Assembly (NCBI RefSeq): GCF_037038585.1
Contig: NC_092523.1
Span: 29,951,501 to 30,015,500 of the forward strand
Source of the DNA: Patagioenas fasciata
Lineage: Eukaryota; Chordata; Aves; Columbiformes; Columbidae
Direction: 5' to 3'
DNA length: 64,000 nt
Part shown: in pieces, positions 60,958-64,000 of the stretch
Numbering within the stretch: the stretch's first letter is position 1
Layout of the letters: each line of letters begins with the position of its first letter
The notes under the pieces: generated by a model
The model's input: the letters and a program-made list of their open reading frames with translations, nothing else
Database searches by the model: none
Told to the model about the DNA's origin: nothing
Translations under genes and position numbers: made by a program

Positions 60958-63900
60958 GAAAAGCAAGACAAAATCCAGAGTGGAATGGGAAAGGACAACA
61001 TGGGAGGCTTCTTGCTTTGGCATGAAGAATGGAAAAGTATTTTCAAATAGCATGCAGAAAGAGGGTGATGCGAGGCACCTTTCACAGGCTGTGAAAATGG
61101 GTTGCAGAACCAACCCTGGAGGAGGTCATTATGTTTGTAAGGCTTCTGAATTGAAGTATTTCGGTGTTTTGACTTTCATGGCCAGTTTGGTAGTAAGTGG
61201 ACCAGATGAATTTAAAGTATCTGCTGTGAAAGAATAGCTCAAGGCATATCTTTGCTGCAAAATCCATTTTCTTTCTCACATGCACACCCCCAGTTTCTTC
61301 TGTAATGCAGAAATGAAACAACTCCCGTTTTATTCAGTTAGGTGCATAACTGCATCTATTTGGAGGTTTGCACATCCTTGATAAGCCACTGTGAGATTGC
61401 TTTGAAAGAGCTTCCTAACTTCCAGCAACAACAGTGTGTTCAAAACTGTGTTTGATAATGCATTTGACGTGCATTGGTGCCATCAAAAATACGAAGGCTT
61501 TTTTTTCACTGTATTTGAACCCATTGGCTTTGGCTAAGTCATAGCAACAAATTCTGCGGGACAAAAGACAGGGGACATCTTCCATTATCAAGATCAGGAA
61601 GCAATATCGCATAATTCCAGTCATCAGCTCAATGAGTTTCATGTGAGTCAGAGCAAAGTCGGATGTTTGAGGGGGGCTTGGCCACACCTGCTGTTGCTGG
61701 AAGGCTGTTCTGGTGCCTCCCTTCTCAGTACCACAGGGGACATCTATCCAGATGGATGCAGCTGTGTGTTGCCCTGCCCACGCTCCAGGCCAGTTGCCTG
61801 CAGACTGCAGCCCAGAAGCTGGGTAACTGCATTAGCGCTGGCGGTGCCTGCAAGGGAGATGCGCAGCCAAGCCAGGGCTGTGCTGTCACAGAGGCTGCGA
61901 TCTGTCAACGTGTCAGAGCAATGTGGAGGATGTGTGGGGTTGGAAGTACAAGTTCCTGCATCTGTTCCTCTACCCAAACTCATTATTGTCTGAGGTTAAA
62001 TGTGCCACACGTCATGATTTGCTCATAAATTTGGTTATCATGAACACTTCAAAGTGTTCCACAGTGCATAAAAGTATTGAGGTTATTTCCAAATAATATG
62101 TATTTGTTGGCTGTATCTTTACCAGGGAAAGATGCTCATCCTTGGTCAGTTTTAGTGCATAGGTAGATTCCTACCTATGTATATAGGCAAGGATATTAAG
62201 TGTTTCTACACTTAAAAATATCTCGTCTTTTTAAATGATAAATAATCCTGTCCAAATTACTAAAAATGAATTGACAGGACAGAATGTAACCATCATGTGA
62301 GACATTGGTTTCTTAGTAAAATATTTCTCGAAGTCATTAAGTACACTATTAGATGAAGCGTATACTTTAATATATATAAATAACGCAGTGGAATGACCAT
62401 AAAAATCTTAGCATAAACATCTACCATGTAAAATAGCAAATTTAAAGAAAATACCGGTAGAATAAATTTCATTATAAGCAGATACTCTTTTAAGAATATA
62501 ATTGTCTATTTTTGTGCTCATTGTTTATACCTATTAAAACAATAATCCTAGTAATTTTTGAAAGCAAAGACATTTTCATTTAGAAATGAATTACAGAGCA
62601 AATATTTGAAAATTTCAAATGATTACCTAAAGTACTTTTATTGTTTTTCAAAAAGAATAAAAGCTGCAATGGAAAAACACTCACACAGAGAAATAGGAGA
62701 AATTAATTCTTGCCTCAGTTAACCCTTATCTTTAAGAAGGAAAAAAGTATACCTCTGCTACAAGTATTTCCACTGACAGAGAAACCCTGTCTTCTCTCCA
62801 TGTCTGTATGAGTACTATAACAAAAATAGAGAAAAGTGTATCCAAATCAGCAAGTGATATAGTTACTCTATACTTTCTTCCAACATCTTTAGACTTGGTT
62901 GATACCTCAGTATTTGCTCAGTCAACACAAGTGGGCCAAAGACCTCTGAAGTGATGATGCAAGGCCACACTCTTTTTGAAATTCTTCCTAATTGCTCCAT
63001 GAATGAGAAATATTTCTGCATCACCACAGAAGTTATTATCTCCACCACTTAACTCTTCCTCAAAAGAACAGAGATATGTAATAAGCAATTTTGTCTTTTC
63101 TAGGTTATAATTAAGTATTTACCCAGTAGCTCCCAAAACAGTCCACTACTATTATCAGACAATTCAGATAACTGAAACTCCTTCTGATCTTTCCAGATTC
63201 CCTTTGCCTTTCCAGAAATGCTCTCTAATTTTTCTGATTTTTTCTTAATTCTTACTTCATGATATTCCACAATACTCCTAGAGAATCCTGTTTTCTTTTC
63301 ATCACTGGATTGTGGGTTTAGCATCTTGTAAAATACACTTTAATGGCTCCTACTTGTTATTTTCATTGTTGTGCTGAAATCCTATCTTCACCTGCATTTG
63401 CTTACATTTGGATTTTGAGTTTTTGGGAACTGTTCCTTGTAAACCACCAAGTACAAGCGGTATGTTCATTACAGAGATCATGTGAATATAATACATATAT
63501 ATAGTAGACAGCAGCTAACTATGCATCTAGAGTTTTCTTTAAAAAATTGTTCTAAGAGTGCTCAAGATCATTTGCTACAGAAAAGCAGAATGAAGCCCTT
63601 GACTCTATCAGTGAATCCTTTCCTTGCTGGGGCTGAAGTTAAATAGTAATTTTTCTTAGCTGGGTAATATTCTGAAATGTGAGAGCAATGCTGAGACCTA
63701 GTGGTAGAGAACGAAATCGTCACAGGATGATGAAGAGAAAGCTGAAGGTGCGCTGTAAGTAAAAAAGTTGAGGAAATATAGGAGCACTAAAAGCAAAAAG
63801 ATATGTCTGAGAGAGTGAATAATTATATTACTGTGGTGACTGGCCAAGTAGGACAACATCTCAGAAAAACAAACTTACGTTAAATTGAAGCTTTGATTTC

Positions 63901-64000
63901 AAATTATCTAAACACAAAGTATTTAGTTACAAAAAATATTTCAGCTTAGTGGGATTTCCTCCCTATTTTTTATTAAATTTTGCAATATTTGTAAAATTAA
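60958..64000. other. Intergenic DNA at the right edge
   Basis: About 3 kb with no supported gene. A slightly GC-richer patch at 61640-61960 has overlapping open frames with no recognisable protein. A 74-codon Lys/Glu-rich frame on the minus strand at 63100-63324 is discussed as a weak candidate only. Confidence 0.5.

Noticed and set aside
61643-62028. Overlapping 116- and 121-codon frames on the plus strand
   Set aside because: A moderately GC-rich patch; two frames are open together and neither resembles a protein.
32781-64000. Expected EXOC1L or EXOC1 exons to the right of NMU
   Set aside because: I scanned for their conserved segments and found none; in human the gap is also large, so they probably lie beyond the window.
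1-64000. CRISPR arrays, insertion sequences or operons
   Set aside because: None present; this is animal nuclear DNA.

Overview
This is nuclear DNA from a bird. Three things point that way: several CR1 LINE copies, two solo LTRs of avian endogenous-retrovirus type, and spliced vertebrate genes with short CDS exons and long introns. The species cannot be fixed from the sequence alone.

The window carries two complete protein-coding genes, both on the minus strand, and a GC-rich promoter region at its left edge. PDCL2 (phosducin-like 2) has six coding exons between 4586 and 12637 and encodes 244 residues. NMU (neuromedin U precursor) has nine coding exons between 14911 and 32473 and encodes 184 residues. 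I rebuilt both by hand from splice sites, and every exon junction keeps the frame. The CpG island at about 1-600 sits where synteny places the promoter of CLOCK, because human chromosome 4 has CLOCK, PDCL2 and NMU in tandem in the same orientation. No CLOCK coding sequence lies inside the window.

Layout: 1-600 CpG island (probable CLOCK promoter, transcription leftward out of the window); 600-4500 intergenic, with a perfect 12-bp tandem repeat at 3457-3610; 4586-12637 PDCL2, with a CR1 fragment beside the exon 3 donor and a solo LTR in intron 1; 12.36-13.05 kb GC-rich PDCL2 promoter; 14.9-32.5 kb NMU, with a 1.9-kb CR1 in intron 6; 32.05-32.78 kb CpG island and NMU promoter; 32.8-64 kb a gene desert in which I can support no exon. 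The desert holds a solo LTR interrupted by a younger CR1 (42575-44023), an internally deleted CR1 (about 59950-60957) and several A/T-rich simple repeats.

No operon-like or new multi-gene system is visible. The most interesting points are a GC-AG intron in PDCL2; a run of seven NMU exons that all start and end in phase 0, six of them internal and skippable without a frameshift; an unusual YFFYRPRN C-terminus on the predicted neuromedin U; and a canonical CACGTG E-box next to the TATA-like element of the NMU promoter, two genes away from CLOCK.
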